Of a DNA stretch of 21,105 nucleotides, positions 1-7,626 are shown piece by piece. Position 1 is the stretch's first letter, and the number at the start of each line of letters is the position of its first letter. The notes below the pieces were generated by a model. The model did not search any database. It had not been told where the DNA came from and worked only from the letters and a program-made list of their open reading frames with translations. This stretch comes from Chloroflexota bacterium (GTDB lineage Bacteria; Chloroflexota; Ktedonobacteria; Ktedonobacterales; Ktedonobacteraceae), in contig CADDZH010000095.1 in NCBI GenBank assembly GCA_902812455.1, positions 1-21,105 on the forward strand, written 5' to 3'. A program made the translations under genes and the position numbers.

Positions 1-53
1 GCCCAACGCCGAGTCCGACACCTAGCCCGATACCAACGCCGAAGTTGCCATAA
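1..53 (+). CDS. C-terminal end of a gene with a Pro-rich tail (partial)
   Basis: Reading from base 3 on the plus strand gives PTPSPTPSPIPTPKLP followed by TAA at 51-53. The proline codons vary in the third base (CCA, CCG, CCT), which fits selection on the protein. The same P-x-P style appears in the linker of the sedolisin at 1231-3507, so this may be the tail of another secreted or surface protein. The gene would converge on map, with 9 nt between the stops. The reverse strand of the same bases reads as a Gly-x repeat (GVGIGLGVGLGVG), but I found no start codon for it. The rest of the gene lies outside the window, so its function is unknown. Confidence 0.45.
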   Translation, partial: PTPSPTPSPIPTPKLP

Positions 54-62
54 GGTAATCCT

Positions 63-851
63 TTATAGCCGGGTGAGTATTTCGGGGTCGCCGTCAGTAA
101 TGGCGATAGTGTGCTCGAATTGAGCTGAACGCTTGCCGTCAGCGGTGACGACGGTCCAGCGATCGGATCTGACGCGCGTTTTGGCAGTGCCTGCGTTAAT
201 CATGGGTTCGATGGTGAAGACCATGCCTGGGCGCAGCGTGACGGTTGGCCCGGTGTGAGCGAAGTGGAAGACGATAGGGTCTTCGTGGAGCGAGCGGCCG
301 ACGCCATGCCCGACATATTCGCGCACAGTAGAAAATCCCTGGCTTTCTGCGTATTGCTGGACGGCGGCGCCAATTTCGTTGAGCTGGTGGCCTGGGCGCG
401 CCAGCTCGATGCCAATCTCTGTGCAGCGCCTGGCTACGTCGAGCAGCCTCTGTGATTCGCTGTCGATCTTGCCGACGGGGAAGGTGACGCAGGAGTCGCC
501 AACCCAGCCATTGTAGTGGACGCCGATGTCGATGCCGATGATATCCCCTTCGCGTAAACGCTCCTTGCGGCTTGGGATGCCGTGACAGATGACATCATTG
601 ACGGCAACGCAGATGGCCGCCGGGAAAGGCGGAATGGCGGGATGGCCTTTGCTGGCGGGCACTGCGCCGTATCCTATATATGAAGGGATGGCTCCCCGGC
701 TGCGAATATATTCTTCCGCAATTTTGTCAAGCTCGGCGGTTGAGACGCCCGGTACAATGTACGGGCGTAGCACTTCATATGTTTCTGCGACGATGCGGCC
801 TGCCTCGCGCAGGCGCTCGATTTGTTGCTGTGATTTGAGAATGATGGCCAT
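63..851 (-). CDS. map: Type I methionine aminopeptidase
   Basis: Removes the initiator methionine from nascent cytosolic proteins; a dinuclear-metal M24A peptidase. The 262-residue product has all five expected metal ligands: D108 (IDIG), D119 (GDSC), H182 (GHGVGRSLHE), E215 (TIEPM) and E246 (FEHT), plus the substrate-contacting H90 (CHGIP). It lacks an N-terminal zinc-finger extension. Compared with the E. coli-type enzyme, about 11 extra residues lie in the loop at about 62-78 (rich in G, A and P) just before ICVAVND. The ATG has only a weak upstream AGG. It is not next to the adk/infA ribosomal cluster where map often sits, so it may be a second map copy in the genome (inference). A plausible promoter lies at 883-911. 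Confidence 0.96.
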   Translation of the reverse strand: MAIILKSQQQIERLREAGRIVAETYEVLRPYIVPGVSTAELDKIAEEYIRSRGAIPSYIGYGAVPASKGHPAIPPFPAAICVAVNDVICHGIPSRKERLREGDIIGIDIGVHYNGWVGDSCVTFPVGKIDSESQRLLDVARRCTEIGIELARPGHQLNEIGAAVQQYAESQGFSTVREYVGHGVGRSLHEDPIVFHFAHTGPTVTLRPGMVFTIEPMINAGTAKTRVRSDRWTVVTADGKRSAQFEHTIAITDGDPEILTRL

Positions 852-882
852 AATGGATAACCTGTGAATTTTACAATTGAGA

Positions 883-911
883 TGTATAACCTGACCTTTA
901 TTTTACCCCAA
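883..911 (-). promoter_or_regulatory. Putative sigma70-type promoter for map
   Basis: On the minus strand TTGGGG (906-911) and TATACA (883-888) are separated by 17 nt and lie about 32 nt upstream of the map ATG. The -35 matches only in its first three bases, so this is a moderate candidate. Confidence 0.4.
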
Positions 912-1043
912 ATTGCCTGGAATATGCAAAATGAACGAATTTTTGCGAGAGGGGCGTTTAGTTGTATAGCGACAGTGGGCTTATTTTGACTAGCAATGGC
1001 TTTAACCTCGCGAGAGTCGCGATATGATGAATCTGGGAAAGTA

Positions 1044-1151
1044 GATGATTTTTAACAACCGAAACAGGGAATAAAGGAGTGGCCCCCCGAGCAGGACAGG
1101 CACCAGGCACTGTCCCTACAGCCTTCGCCCATTCGGTTGTCAAAGTTCAAC
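1044..1151. repeat. MITE-like element with terminal inverted repeats
   Basis: The left end starts GATGATTTTTAACAACCGAA and the right end, reverse-complemented, starts GTTGAACTTTGACAACCGAA. These agree at 16 of 20 positions, with the 9-base core ACAACCGAA perfect. The interior contains GGACAGGCACCAGGCACTGT, a small dyad. It encodes nothing. The left end recurs at 20973-21002 with 26 of 30 positions identical, so this is a dispersed family and not a chance dyad. No clear target-site duplication is visible. Confidence 0.7.
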
Positions 1152-1230
1152 AGATACGATTACGTTTCTCATTCCCTCATTTAATGGGAAAATTTTATTA
1201 AGGTATTGCTCTGTATAGCGGAGAACATGT

Positions 1231-3507
1231 ATGCAACGGAATATTGTACGAACTGCTCTTTTTAGTGCGACTGCCCTCCTCTTGATCGCTACCAGTCTCC
1301 TCGTAATGCGTATAATGGCAGTGCATGCGGACTCCTCTCCCCGCGTGACGCTGGCTGAGCAGGTCGTGCCGCTTGTGCAAAAAGCGCAACTTTTGCATGC
1401 GGCAGATGCGAACCAGCAATTGAACCTCTCTATTGGCTTGCAGGTACGCAACCAGGATGAGCTGGATAGTATGCTTGCTGCAATGTATAACCCGCAGTCG
1501 TCCTCCTATCAGCAGTATTTGACGCCAGACCAGTTTAACCAGTTATTTGCGCCGACGCCTGACCAGGTGCAGCAGGTGGTGGATTATTTACAAAGCCAGG
1601 GACTGGCTGTGACGGGTGTTGCTGCCAACAATTTGCTTATCGACGCGACGGGGACTGTGGCGCAGGTGCAGCAAGCGTTCAATGTGCAGATCAATACCTA
1701 TCAACTGGGCAGCCGCACGTTTTATGCCAACGCGACGGCGCCATCGGTGCCCACTTCGATCAGCCAGTTGATAGTATCGATTAGCGGGCTGGATGATAGC
1801 GTGCAGCCTCAGCCGCTTTACCAGCGTACACAAGCGAGGCAGCTTGCAGGGCCGTCCGGGTATGGGCCGGTAGACCTGGCGGAAGCCTACGATACCGGGC
1901 CGCTCTCAAACGCAGGGATACAGGGAGATAAGCAGGCAATCGCGCTCTTTGAGCTGGATGGCTACCAGAACAGCGATGTCCAGCAGTATTTTAAGTATTA
2001 CAACCTGGGCAATCCCACTATCAACACGGTGCTGGTGGACGGGGCGAATGGCTCGGCAGGCCAGAATGCTATAGAAGTCGAACTGGATATCGAAGTGGTG
2101 GCGGCTATGGCCCCGCACGCAAACCAACTGGTGTATGAGGGGCCGAATACGATGCAGGGGATGAACGATACCTACAATAAAATCGTCACAGATAACAAGG
2201 CCCATATCGTTTCCACTAGCTGGGGCCTGTGCGAGAATAGCCTTGGGCCGGGAGAGTTGCAGACGCTGGATACGATTTTTAAGCAGGGGGCAGCGCAGGG
2301 CATGTCGTTCTTTGCCGCTTCGGGCGATTCTGGGGCATATGATTGCCAGGATACCAACCTGGCGGTCGATTCGCCTGCCAGCGATCCCTACATTACGGGC
2401 GTGGGCGGCACGCACTTGCAACTCAATAATGGGGCGTATGGCGGTGAGTCGGTCTGGTCAGATCCAAACGACACACAACGAGGGCCTAAAGGCGCCGGCA
2501 GCGGTGGTGGGCTGAGCAATACGTTCAAGCAGCCGGGCTGGCAGGCTGGCCCAGGTGTGCAGAACCAGTACAGTAATGGGTATCGCGAGGTGCCAGATGT
2601 CTCGGCGGACGCCGACCCGTCAACCGGTTACGCGGTGTATTGCACGGTGACGAATGCAGGCTGTCCTGCTTCGGGCTGGATTGAGGTTGGCGGGACGAGT
2701 GGGGCTGCTCCGCTGTGGGCAGGTAGCACAGCGCTTATGGATCAATATTTGCAAGGGCAGGGCAAGGCGCGAATAGGCTATGCGAACCCGGCGCTGTATA
2801 ATCTGTTCAATGCGCAACAGCAATATCCCGCGTTTCACGATGTGACTTCGGGGAACAACCTGCATTACCCGGCGACCAACGGCTACGATATGGCGAGCGG
2901 GATTGGCACGCCGGATGTCTATAATATGGCTCGCGATCTGGTTGCGCCTGGAGGCGGGAACACGCCACCACCAACACCGTCGCCCAGTCCCAGCCCATCG
3001 CCTACACCATCGCCAACGCCTGCTCCGCCACTTATCCAGAACGGTGATTTCGAGAATGGGCAGGCTCCCTGGCAGGAATATTCGGCCAAGGGGTACCAGC
3101 TTGTGGATTCGACGAACTCGTATTCGGGTATTTACAGCGCTTACCTCTGTGGCTACACAGGCTGCGATGATCGCATCTGGCAGGTATTTACGGTACCGGC
3201 AAGCTACACGAAGATTACGGTGACGTACTGGTGGTATTCGGATACGAACAAGACGAGCAAAGCCTGCCTGGATACCTTTACCAGCCAGCTCCAGACGACT
3301 TCCGGTTCGGCAATTCGCGTGCTGCAGCAGAGTTGCAATACTAGCGTGACGAATAACTGGGTGCAGGAGACGTTTGACGTATCGAGCGCGCTGGCGGCCT
3401 ACAAGGGCAAGCAGGTGGTGCTGTTCTTCCGGGGGACGAATGCCAATGGCCAGCCGCAGACATCGGATTTCTTCGTGGACCTGGTTACGGTGAACGTGGA
3501 GCCATAA
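1231..3507 (+). CDS. Secreted sedolisin (S53, kumamolisin-like) with C-terminal accessory domain
   Basis: Predicted secreted, acid-acting serine-carboxyl endopeptidase of 758 residues. Residues 1-33 form a signal peptide (two Arg, hydrophobic core, AVHA cleavage region). About 40-190 is the pro-kumamolisin activation domain and about 205-570 the S53 catalytic domain. The triad is E282/D286 (E-x-x-x-D, in the segment IEVELDIEVV) with S490 in GGTSGAAP. The oxyanion Asp is D366 (SGDSGA), and the calcium-site elements D537 and GYDMASGIGTPD are present. Residues 575-600 are a Pro/Thr/Ser linker. Residues 601-758 (start LIQNGDFENG) resemble a jelly-roll, carbohydrate-binding-like domain with four Cys. 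GGAG 7 nt upstream supports the ATG. The domain order is typical of scavenging enzymes of soil bacteria; the target of the C-terminal domain is unknown. Confidence 0.93.
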   Translation: MQRNIVRTALFSATALLLIATSLLVMRIMAVHADSSPRVTLAEQVVPLVQKAQLLHAADANQQLNLSIGLQVRNQDELDSMLAAMYNPQSSSYQQYLTPDQFNQLFAPTPDQVQQVVDYLQSQGLAVTGVAANNLLIDATGTVAQVQQAFNVQINTYQLGSRTFYANATAPSVPTSISQLIVSISGLDDSVQPQPLYQRTQARQLAGPSGYGPVDLAEAYDTGPLSNAGIQGDKQAIALFELDGYQNSDVQQYFKYYNLGNPTINTVLVDGANGSAGQNAIEVELDIEVVAAMAPHANQLVYEGPNTMQGMNDTYNKIVTDNKAHIVSTSWGLCENSLGPGELQTLDTIFKQGAAQGMSFFAASGDSGAYDCQDTNLAVDSPASDPYITGVGGTHLQLNNGAYGGESVWSDPNDTQRGPKGAGSGGGLSNTFKQPGWQAGPGVQNQYSNGYREVPDVSADADPSTGYAVYCTVTNAGCPASGWIEVGGTSGAAPLWAGSTALMDQYLQGQGKARIGYANPALYNLFNAQQQYPAFHDVTSGNNLHYPATNGYDMASGIGTPDVYNMARDLVAPGGGNTPPPTPSPSPSPSPTPSPTPAPPLIQNGDFENGQAPWQEYSAKGYQLVDSTNSYSGIYSAYLCGYTGCDDRIWQVFTVPASYTKITVTYWWYSDTNKTSKACLDTFTSQLQTTSGSAIRVLQQSCNTSVTNNWVQETFDVSSALAAYKGKQVVLFFRGTNANGQPQTSDFFVDLVTVNVEP

Positions 3508-3660
3508 CCAGGGTAGGAGAGTTTACAGGGGTAGGTTATTTGGAGTGGAGCGAAGAGCGAGGAGGCGCGGGGACAAGTACCAGGCCCCCGCCCATCCCCC
3601 ATCCACCCACAGCTTCGATACATCGAGCTTCTACAAGTCCCTACAGGCGACGATCCGGTG
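3508..3660. other. Gap between convergent sedolisin and molybdoenzyme genes
   Basis: No gene and no classical hairpin-plus-T-run terminator was seen. Nearly half of it is the 73-bp dispersed repeat at 3565-3637, which could block or end transcription from either side (inference). Confidence 0.5.
3565..3637. repeat. 73-bp dispersed repeat, copy A
   Basis: It begins GCGCGGGGACAAG and ends GCTTCTACAAG. The same 73 bases occur at 21031-21103 in the same orientation with only two differences (T/C and C/A). It includes a C-rich stretch and a small dyad, TCGAT-AC-ATCGA. Following bases (TCCCTACAG) also occur inside the element at 1044-1151, suggesting a shared family. Noncoding. Confidence 0.85.
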
Positions 3661-5361
3661 CTATACAACAGATATATCGATGCTGTCATAGCCAGATGCC
3701 CCATTTGGCAGCGGGGCTGCTATAGCGGGGTTCTGGACATTTCCTTCCAGGTCGATGGCGCGCACGACAATGGTATAACTGCCCCGGCTGGTTGGGCGCC
3801 AGTTATACTCCCACAGCACCCATGTCAGGGGAGAGAGAGGACGCTTGAGCGTGGCGCGCTGCCAGGTATTGCCTCCATCAAGGCTGACATCGACTTCAGA
3901 GATGCCTTTGTTGCCGGAAAATGCAACGCCCGCAATATAGGTGACCTCGTTGTGGCGGACATTTGAGCCATCAAGGGGCGTATCGATGCGCGAAGTTAAG
4001 CGAACGCCGGCAAGGTCGCTCCAGCCTCGCTGCTCCCAGTATCCCTGGTAATCCTGGGCGCTCACCTGGATATGGGTAAGCCATTTACAGTGCTTCATGC
4101 CATAAATGCCGGGCACAAGCATGCGCACCGGAAAACCGTGCTCTTGAGGAAGTGTCACGCCATTCATGCGCACAGCCAGCAGGGTAGTCGGCTCGAGCGC
4201 TTTCTCCAGGTAGATGCTTTCGCTATAATCATCGACTGCAAAAAAGAGGATTTTGAGCGTGCCCTGCTTGATGCCAGTTCGCTGCAGCAGATCCCGCAGC
4301 CGCACGCCTTCCCAGAGCGCATTGCTCATTAGATTGCCGCCAACCTCGTTGCTGATGCACTCTAGCGTCTCATATTGCTGGTGCATGGGGAGCGCAAGCA
4401 GCTCCTGGTAGGTCAAGGTGAAGGGATGCTCAACGTGCCCATCTACGGTGAGCCGCCAGTTGCTGGCATCGACTGTGGGATCGGAGAAGAGATTTTTAGA
4501 GACGATATAGAACTGGCCATTCGAGGTAATCTCCGGCGAGAGGTTGGGAGCCGGGTGGATATCGCCATAATTCGGTTTAGGCGGCGGAATGATCTTGCTC
4601 TTGTAGCGCTGCAACAAATGGATAGCCGGGGCGGTGCTGCTGCTGGCACCTTCCGTAATAAAACGCCATGCCCCCACACCCAATAGGGCGATACCGGCCA
4701 TAATCAATCCTCGTTGCAGGATTCTGCGCCGCGAAAGTCTTGCCTCTGATGGGCTGGGAGCTATAGCAGTCTCAGTGCGAATGCGATCAACAAGCCAGTT
4801 GTGTATGCCAACGAACAGGAGACCAAAGCTCGCACCCGTAATGGCCAGGCTTACCATGCTATTGGCGAGGCCAATGCTGAGTTGTGATCCAAAAATGCCC
4901 ACGCCGGTGAGTGGCAGTAGTCCAAAGCCTGCGAGCAGCCAGAGGATAAACGCCAGCAGCAGCCCGTGATACCAGCGGAGATGCATGTGAGTAACTGGTA
5001 AACCTACCTTCCAGCGCCGCTTGCCATCTTCTTCTGCCTGTTTCTCCTCAGATGGCGTGAGCAGCAGGTCATACAGCCCTCCGCTGAGGGCAAAGACGAG
5101 GCATTGTCCCACGAGAACGCCGTAGAACAGGTAGTGTTTGGCATTTGCCCCGATGAGTTGATGCAAGTAGTCAAACTGGGATGGAGATAAGAGAGTTGTC
5201 AATGCTGAGCCAACGATATCGGGCAACAGGATACCATTGGCAAACGCATTCAAAACAAGCATGATGATACTGGCGATCACTCCTGCGGCCAGCCCCGCCG
5301 TGAAGCCGACTTGAAAGCGCTGTTTTCGTGTCCAGGTGGAGGCTTTTGTATCTGTAGCCAT
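3661..5361 (-). CDS. Membrane-anchored sulfite-oxidase-family molybdopterin oxidoreductase
   Basis: Predicted redox enzyme with molybdenum cofactor, 566 residues. There are four hydrophobic segments at about 17-39, 78-100, 131-153 and 163-188. A fifth at about 215-232 is preceded by SRRRIL (209-215), which resembles a twin-arginine motif. Residues 280-435 form the SUOX/YedY-type Moco domain; C335 in LECISNEVGG is the expected Mo ligand, and HGFPVRMLVPG and GMKHCKW are typical of the family. Residues 455-560 are the Mo-oxidoreductase dimerisation domain (SLDGGNTW, DLEGNVQ). The catalytic part should face outside, with the four helices as anchor or electron route. Substrate unknown. AAGGAA upstream supports the ATG at 5361. 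It is divergent from the ROK kinase gene. Confidence 0.9.
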   Translation of the reverse strand: MATDTKASTWTRKQRFQVGFTAGLAAGVIASIIMLVLNAFANGILLPDIVGSALTTLLSPSQFDYLHQLIGANAKHYLFYGVLVGQCLVFALSGGLYDLLLTPSEEKQAEEDGKRRWKVGLPVTHMHLRWYHGLLLAFILWLLAGFGLLPLTGVGIFGSQLSIGLANSMVSLAITGASFGLLFVGIHNWLVDRIRTETAIAPSPSEARLSRRRILQRGLIMAGIALLGVGAWRFITEGASSSTAPAIHLLQRYKSKIIPPPKPNYGDIHPAPNLSPEITSNGQFYIVSKNLFSDPTVDASNWRLTVDGHVEHPFTLTYQELLALPMHQQYETLECISNEVGGNLMSNALWEGVRLRDLLQRTGIKQGTLKILFFAVDDYSESIYLEKALEPTTLLAVRMNGVTLPQEHGFPVRMLVPGIYGMKHCKWLTHIQVSAQDYQGYWEQRGWSDLAGVRLTSRIDTPLDGSNVRHNEVTYIAGVAFSGNKGISEVDVSLDGGNTWQRATLKRPLSPLTWVLWEYNWRPTSRGSYTIVVRAIDLEGNVQNPAIAAPLPNGASGYDSIDISVV

Positions 5362-5494
5362 AGCGATATTTCCTTGTAAAGGCGGTACCTGCCAGTTACC
5401 TTAAAAAAAGACCCTGTTCAATCTTAATAATACCTCATTACACGATGGAGAGGTAGGGGATTTACACTTCGCGTCTCTTGTCCCATTTAGCCAA

Positions 5495-6613
5495 ATGGAG
5501 TATGATTCGAGCAAGAATCCCCATGCAGAGACAGGATTGGTAGAAGAGCATATGCAGGATAAGAACTCTCTAACTGGCACAACCTCCTCAGAGGAGAACA
5601 ACGTCGATAATGAGCAATTGCCTTTAGTCATCGGAGTAGACCTGGGTGGCACACAGATGCGGGCGGCGGTATTGCGAGGGAAGAGGCTTTTTTCGCGTGT
5701 AGAATTGCTCACCGGCGAAAACCCGACGCCGGAACGTATTATTCCCCGCGTCTATGATGCGGTTCAGGAAGCGCTGGACAGGGCAGGAATCGACCTGAAG
5801 CAGGTGGCAGGCATGGGTATTGGCGCTCCGGGGCCATTGGACAGCAAAACGGGTGTTGTCTTCGCCCCACCAAATCTGCCGGGCTGGGATCGTGTTCCCC
5901 TGCGCGATATGTTCGTTGAGCATTTTCAGATTCCTGTGTTTGTTGAGAATGATGCCAATGCAGCGGGCCTGGGTGAGTATATGTTCGGGGCCGGGCGAGG
6001 ATGCCAGGATATGGTCTACATGACGATCAGCACAGGCATTGGCGGAGGTATCATTACCGGCGGCAAAATTGTGGAAGGAGCAAGCGGCACAGCCGGAGAG
6101 TTGGGTCATATGACGATAGACTGGCACGGTGAGCGCTGCAATTGTGGGAACATTGGCTGCCTGGAGCGTATAGCGTCAGGTACAGCGATTGCTCGCAAAG
6201 CCAACGAGGCCATCTCTGCTGGAGAAGGGACTGAGTTGCTGGCGTTTGCCCGTGCTATGCAACTGAGCAGCGGCATACAGCAAGCGCCGGAGGAGCCGTT
6301 TCACATAAGCGCCCGCACAGTTGCGCTGGCAGCAGGGGCAGGCATACCACTCGCGCAGGCAATTATCCGCAACGCAGCGGAAGCTATTGGCGTTGGCCTT
6401 GTCAATATTATCCACTGCTTCAATCCGCATATGATTGTCCTCGGCGGCGGCGTCACCCAGATGGGGCCGCTGCTCATGGAGCCTGCCCTGCGCATCGTGC
6501 GGGAACGGGCCATGAAGGTTCCACGTGAGGCAGTGCGTATTGTCCTGGCAGAGCTGGGAGTAAATGCCGGCCTGGTCGGCGCCGGTGCCCTGATCTATTA
6601 CCACAATAGGTAA
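5495..6613 (+). CDS. ROK-family sugar kinase (glucokinase-like)
   Basis: Predicted cytosolic ATP-dependent hexose kinase of 372 residues. The phosphate-binding motif DLGGT is at 49-53 and the catalytic Asp is D153 in VENDANAA. The ROK zinc site is H205 with C215, C217 and C222 (CNCGNIGCLE). The second ATP motif is at about 313-325 (MIVLGGGVTQMG). These are glucokinase-like features, but N-acetylhexosamine or another sugar cannot be excluded. The first 40 residues are hydrophilic and have no family counterpart. Neither ATG (5495 or in-frame 5552) has a strong ribosome site; 5552, with AGAAGAG just before it, gives a more normal N terminus and may be the true start. tlyA follows after 4 nt, so they are probably co-transcribed. 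Confidence 0.9.
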   Translation: MEYDSSKNPHAETGLVEEHMQDKNSLTGTTSSEENNVDNEQLPLVIGVDLGGTQMRAAVLRGKRLFSRVELLTGENPTPERIIPRVYDAVQEALDRAGIDLKQVAGMGIGAPGPLDSKTGVVFAPPNLPGWDRVPLRDMFVEHFQIPVFVENDANAAGLGEYMFGAGRGCQDMVYMTISTGIGGGIITGGKIVEGASGTAGELGHMTIDWHGERCNCGNIGCLERIASGTAIARKANEAISAGEGTELLAFARAMQLSSGIQQAPEEPFHISARTVALAAGAGIPLAQAIIRNAAEAIGVGLVNIIHCFNPHMIVLGGGVTQMGPLLMEPALRIVRERAMKVPREAVRIVLAELGVNAGLVGAGALIYYHNR

Positions 6614-6617
6614 AATC

Positions 6618-7379
6618 ATGGCAACAAACAAGGAACGGCTGGATGTAGCGCTTGTGCGGCGTGGACTGGCGCCGAGCCGCGAGCGTGCGCGTGCATTGAT
6701 CATGGCCGGCCAGGTCTATGTGAATGGCCGCCTGGTAGACAAGCCTGGCACCCTGGTCGCGCTTGATGCAGACTATCGCCTGGCCGAAAAGCCTGAAGAA
6801 TTGAAGTATGCCAGCCGGGGTGGCCTGAAGCTCGAAAAAGCCCTCGATACTTTTCACCTCAATCCTGAAGGACTGGTTGCCCTCGACGTGGGAGCTTCCA
6901 CAGGCGGCTTCACCGATTGTCTATTAGAGCGCGGAGCAAAGCGCGTCTATGCCGTCGATGTTGGGCATGGGCAGCTCGCCTGGAAACTGCGTAACGACCC
7001 GCGAGTTGTGGTAATGGAACATACCAACATTCGCTACCTGCAACGCTTGCCGGAGCCTGTGCAATGCGTGGTCATCGATGTTTCCTTCATCTCGTTGCGC
7101 CTGGTCTTGCCTGCCGTTGTGCCGCTCATGGCTCCCGGCGCCTGGGTTGTTGCCCTGGTCAAGCCACAGTTCGAGGCGGGCAAAGCCGAAGCAGATCGTG
7201 GCGCGGGCGTAATTACCGATCCTGCTGTCCATGCTCGCATTCTGCAAGAACTGCAGGAATGGATACCCCAGCATACGCCGCTCCAGGTACAGGGACTGAT
7301 CGAATCTCCCATCCTGGGACGTGATGGCAATCGCGAGTTTCTCCTTTATACTACCCTCGACAGGGCAAAATGGCTGTGA
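6618..7379 (+). CDS. tlyA: TlyA-family rRNA (cytidine-2'-O)-methyltransferase
   Basis: Expected to methylate ribose 2'-OH groups of cytidines in rRNA using S-adenosylmethionine. The family includes mycobacterial TlyA, which is linked to capreomycin sensitivity. Length 253 residues, normal for the family. An S4 RNA-binding domain occupies about 6-65 (RLDVALVRRGLAPSRERARA). The FtsJ/RrmJ-type Rossmann domain has the SAM motif DVGASTGGFTD at 90-100. The putative catalytic K-D-K-E set is K71, D154 (IDVSF), K182 (VKPQFE) and E240 (GNREF). The ATG is 4 nt after the ROK kinase stop. A role in cell lysis (haemolysin), once proposed for the family, is not supported by anything here. Confidence 0.93.
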   Translation: MATNKERLDVALVRRGLAPSRERARALIMAGQVYVNGRLVDKPGTLVALDADYRLAEKPEELKYASRGGLKLEKALDTFHLNPEGLVALDVGASTGGFTDCLLERGAKRVYAVDVGHGQLAWKLRNDPRVVVMEHTNIRYLQRLPEPVQCVVIDVSFISLRLVLPAVVPLMAPGAWVVALVKPQFEAGKAEADRGAGVITDPAVHARILQELQEWIPQHTPLQVQGLIESPILGRDGNREFLLYTTLDRAKWL

Positions 7380-7626
7380 TACACTTCTTATTAAGATAGA
7401 GAAAATGGGCAGCGTATGCCGGTTCTCCGTCCTTTGGGGTGATTGACGAGAAGTAGCCGATAATGGATGTTAACAAATTCATCGGGGTATAGTGAGGGAT
7501 TGCCCTGGGCCGATAAATCGGCAATGGGCGCAATGAATTGGGCCCCTACGGTTCACCCGGAAGGATGGAGACCCCGTATGCCCGGAAAAGAGATAGGAAG
7601 CTTGAAGCTTGCCAGGAGAGAACATT
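7380..7626 (+). promoter_or_regulatory. Structured leader upstream of the acyl-CoA synthetase
   Basis: Noncoding, 247 nt. At 7431-7468 it carries a copy of a dispersed repeat (CCTTTGGGGTGATT...GCCGATAATG), also seen inverted at 15815-15851. Further on is a perfect hairpin, GCCGAT-AA-ATCGGC, inside a larger ATTGCC...GGCAAT pairing (about 7499-7527). CCCGGAAGG and ATGCCCGG lie close to the gene. The ribosome site AGGAG (7614-7618) is 8 nt before the ATG at 7627. No known riboswitch class is recognised, and no strong promoter was found. It may be an untranslated regulatory leader or only repeat debris. Confidence 0.4.

Larger units (their letters stand above)
852..1230. other. Intergenic region between divergent map and sedolisin genes
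   Basis: No convincing ORF. It holds the putative map promoter (883-911) and a short inverted-repeat element (1044-1151). The last 80 bases before the sedolisin are AT-rich and must carry its promoter unless the element supplies it, but I see no good -35/-10 pair. GGAG at 1220-1223 is the ribosome binding site of the sedolisin gene, 7 nt before its ATG. Confidence 0.6.

Noticed and set aside
1906..2421. 171-codon minus-strand ORF within the sedolisin gene
   Set aside because: Antisense to the conserved S53 catalytic domain and without recognisable motifs or a ribosome site.
3399..3704. 101-codon minus-strand ORF over the 3508-3660 gap
   Set aside because: It depends on the dispersed 73-bp repeat and overlaps the ends of two well-supported genes.
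6618..7379. Haemolysin annotation for tlyA
   Set aside because: The sequence has a complete S4 plus SAM-methyltransferase layout, which supports rRNA methylation instead.
7380..7626. Known riboswitch or T-box upstream of the acyl-CoA synthetase
   Set aside because: Hairpins are present, but I could not recognise the conserved core of any known class, so it is only called a structured leader.
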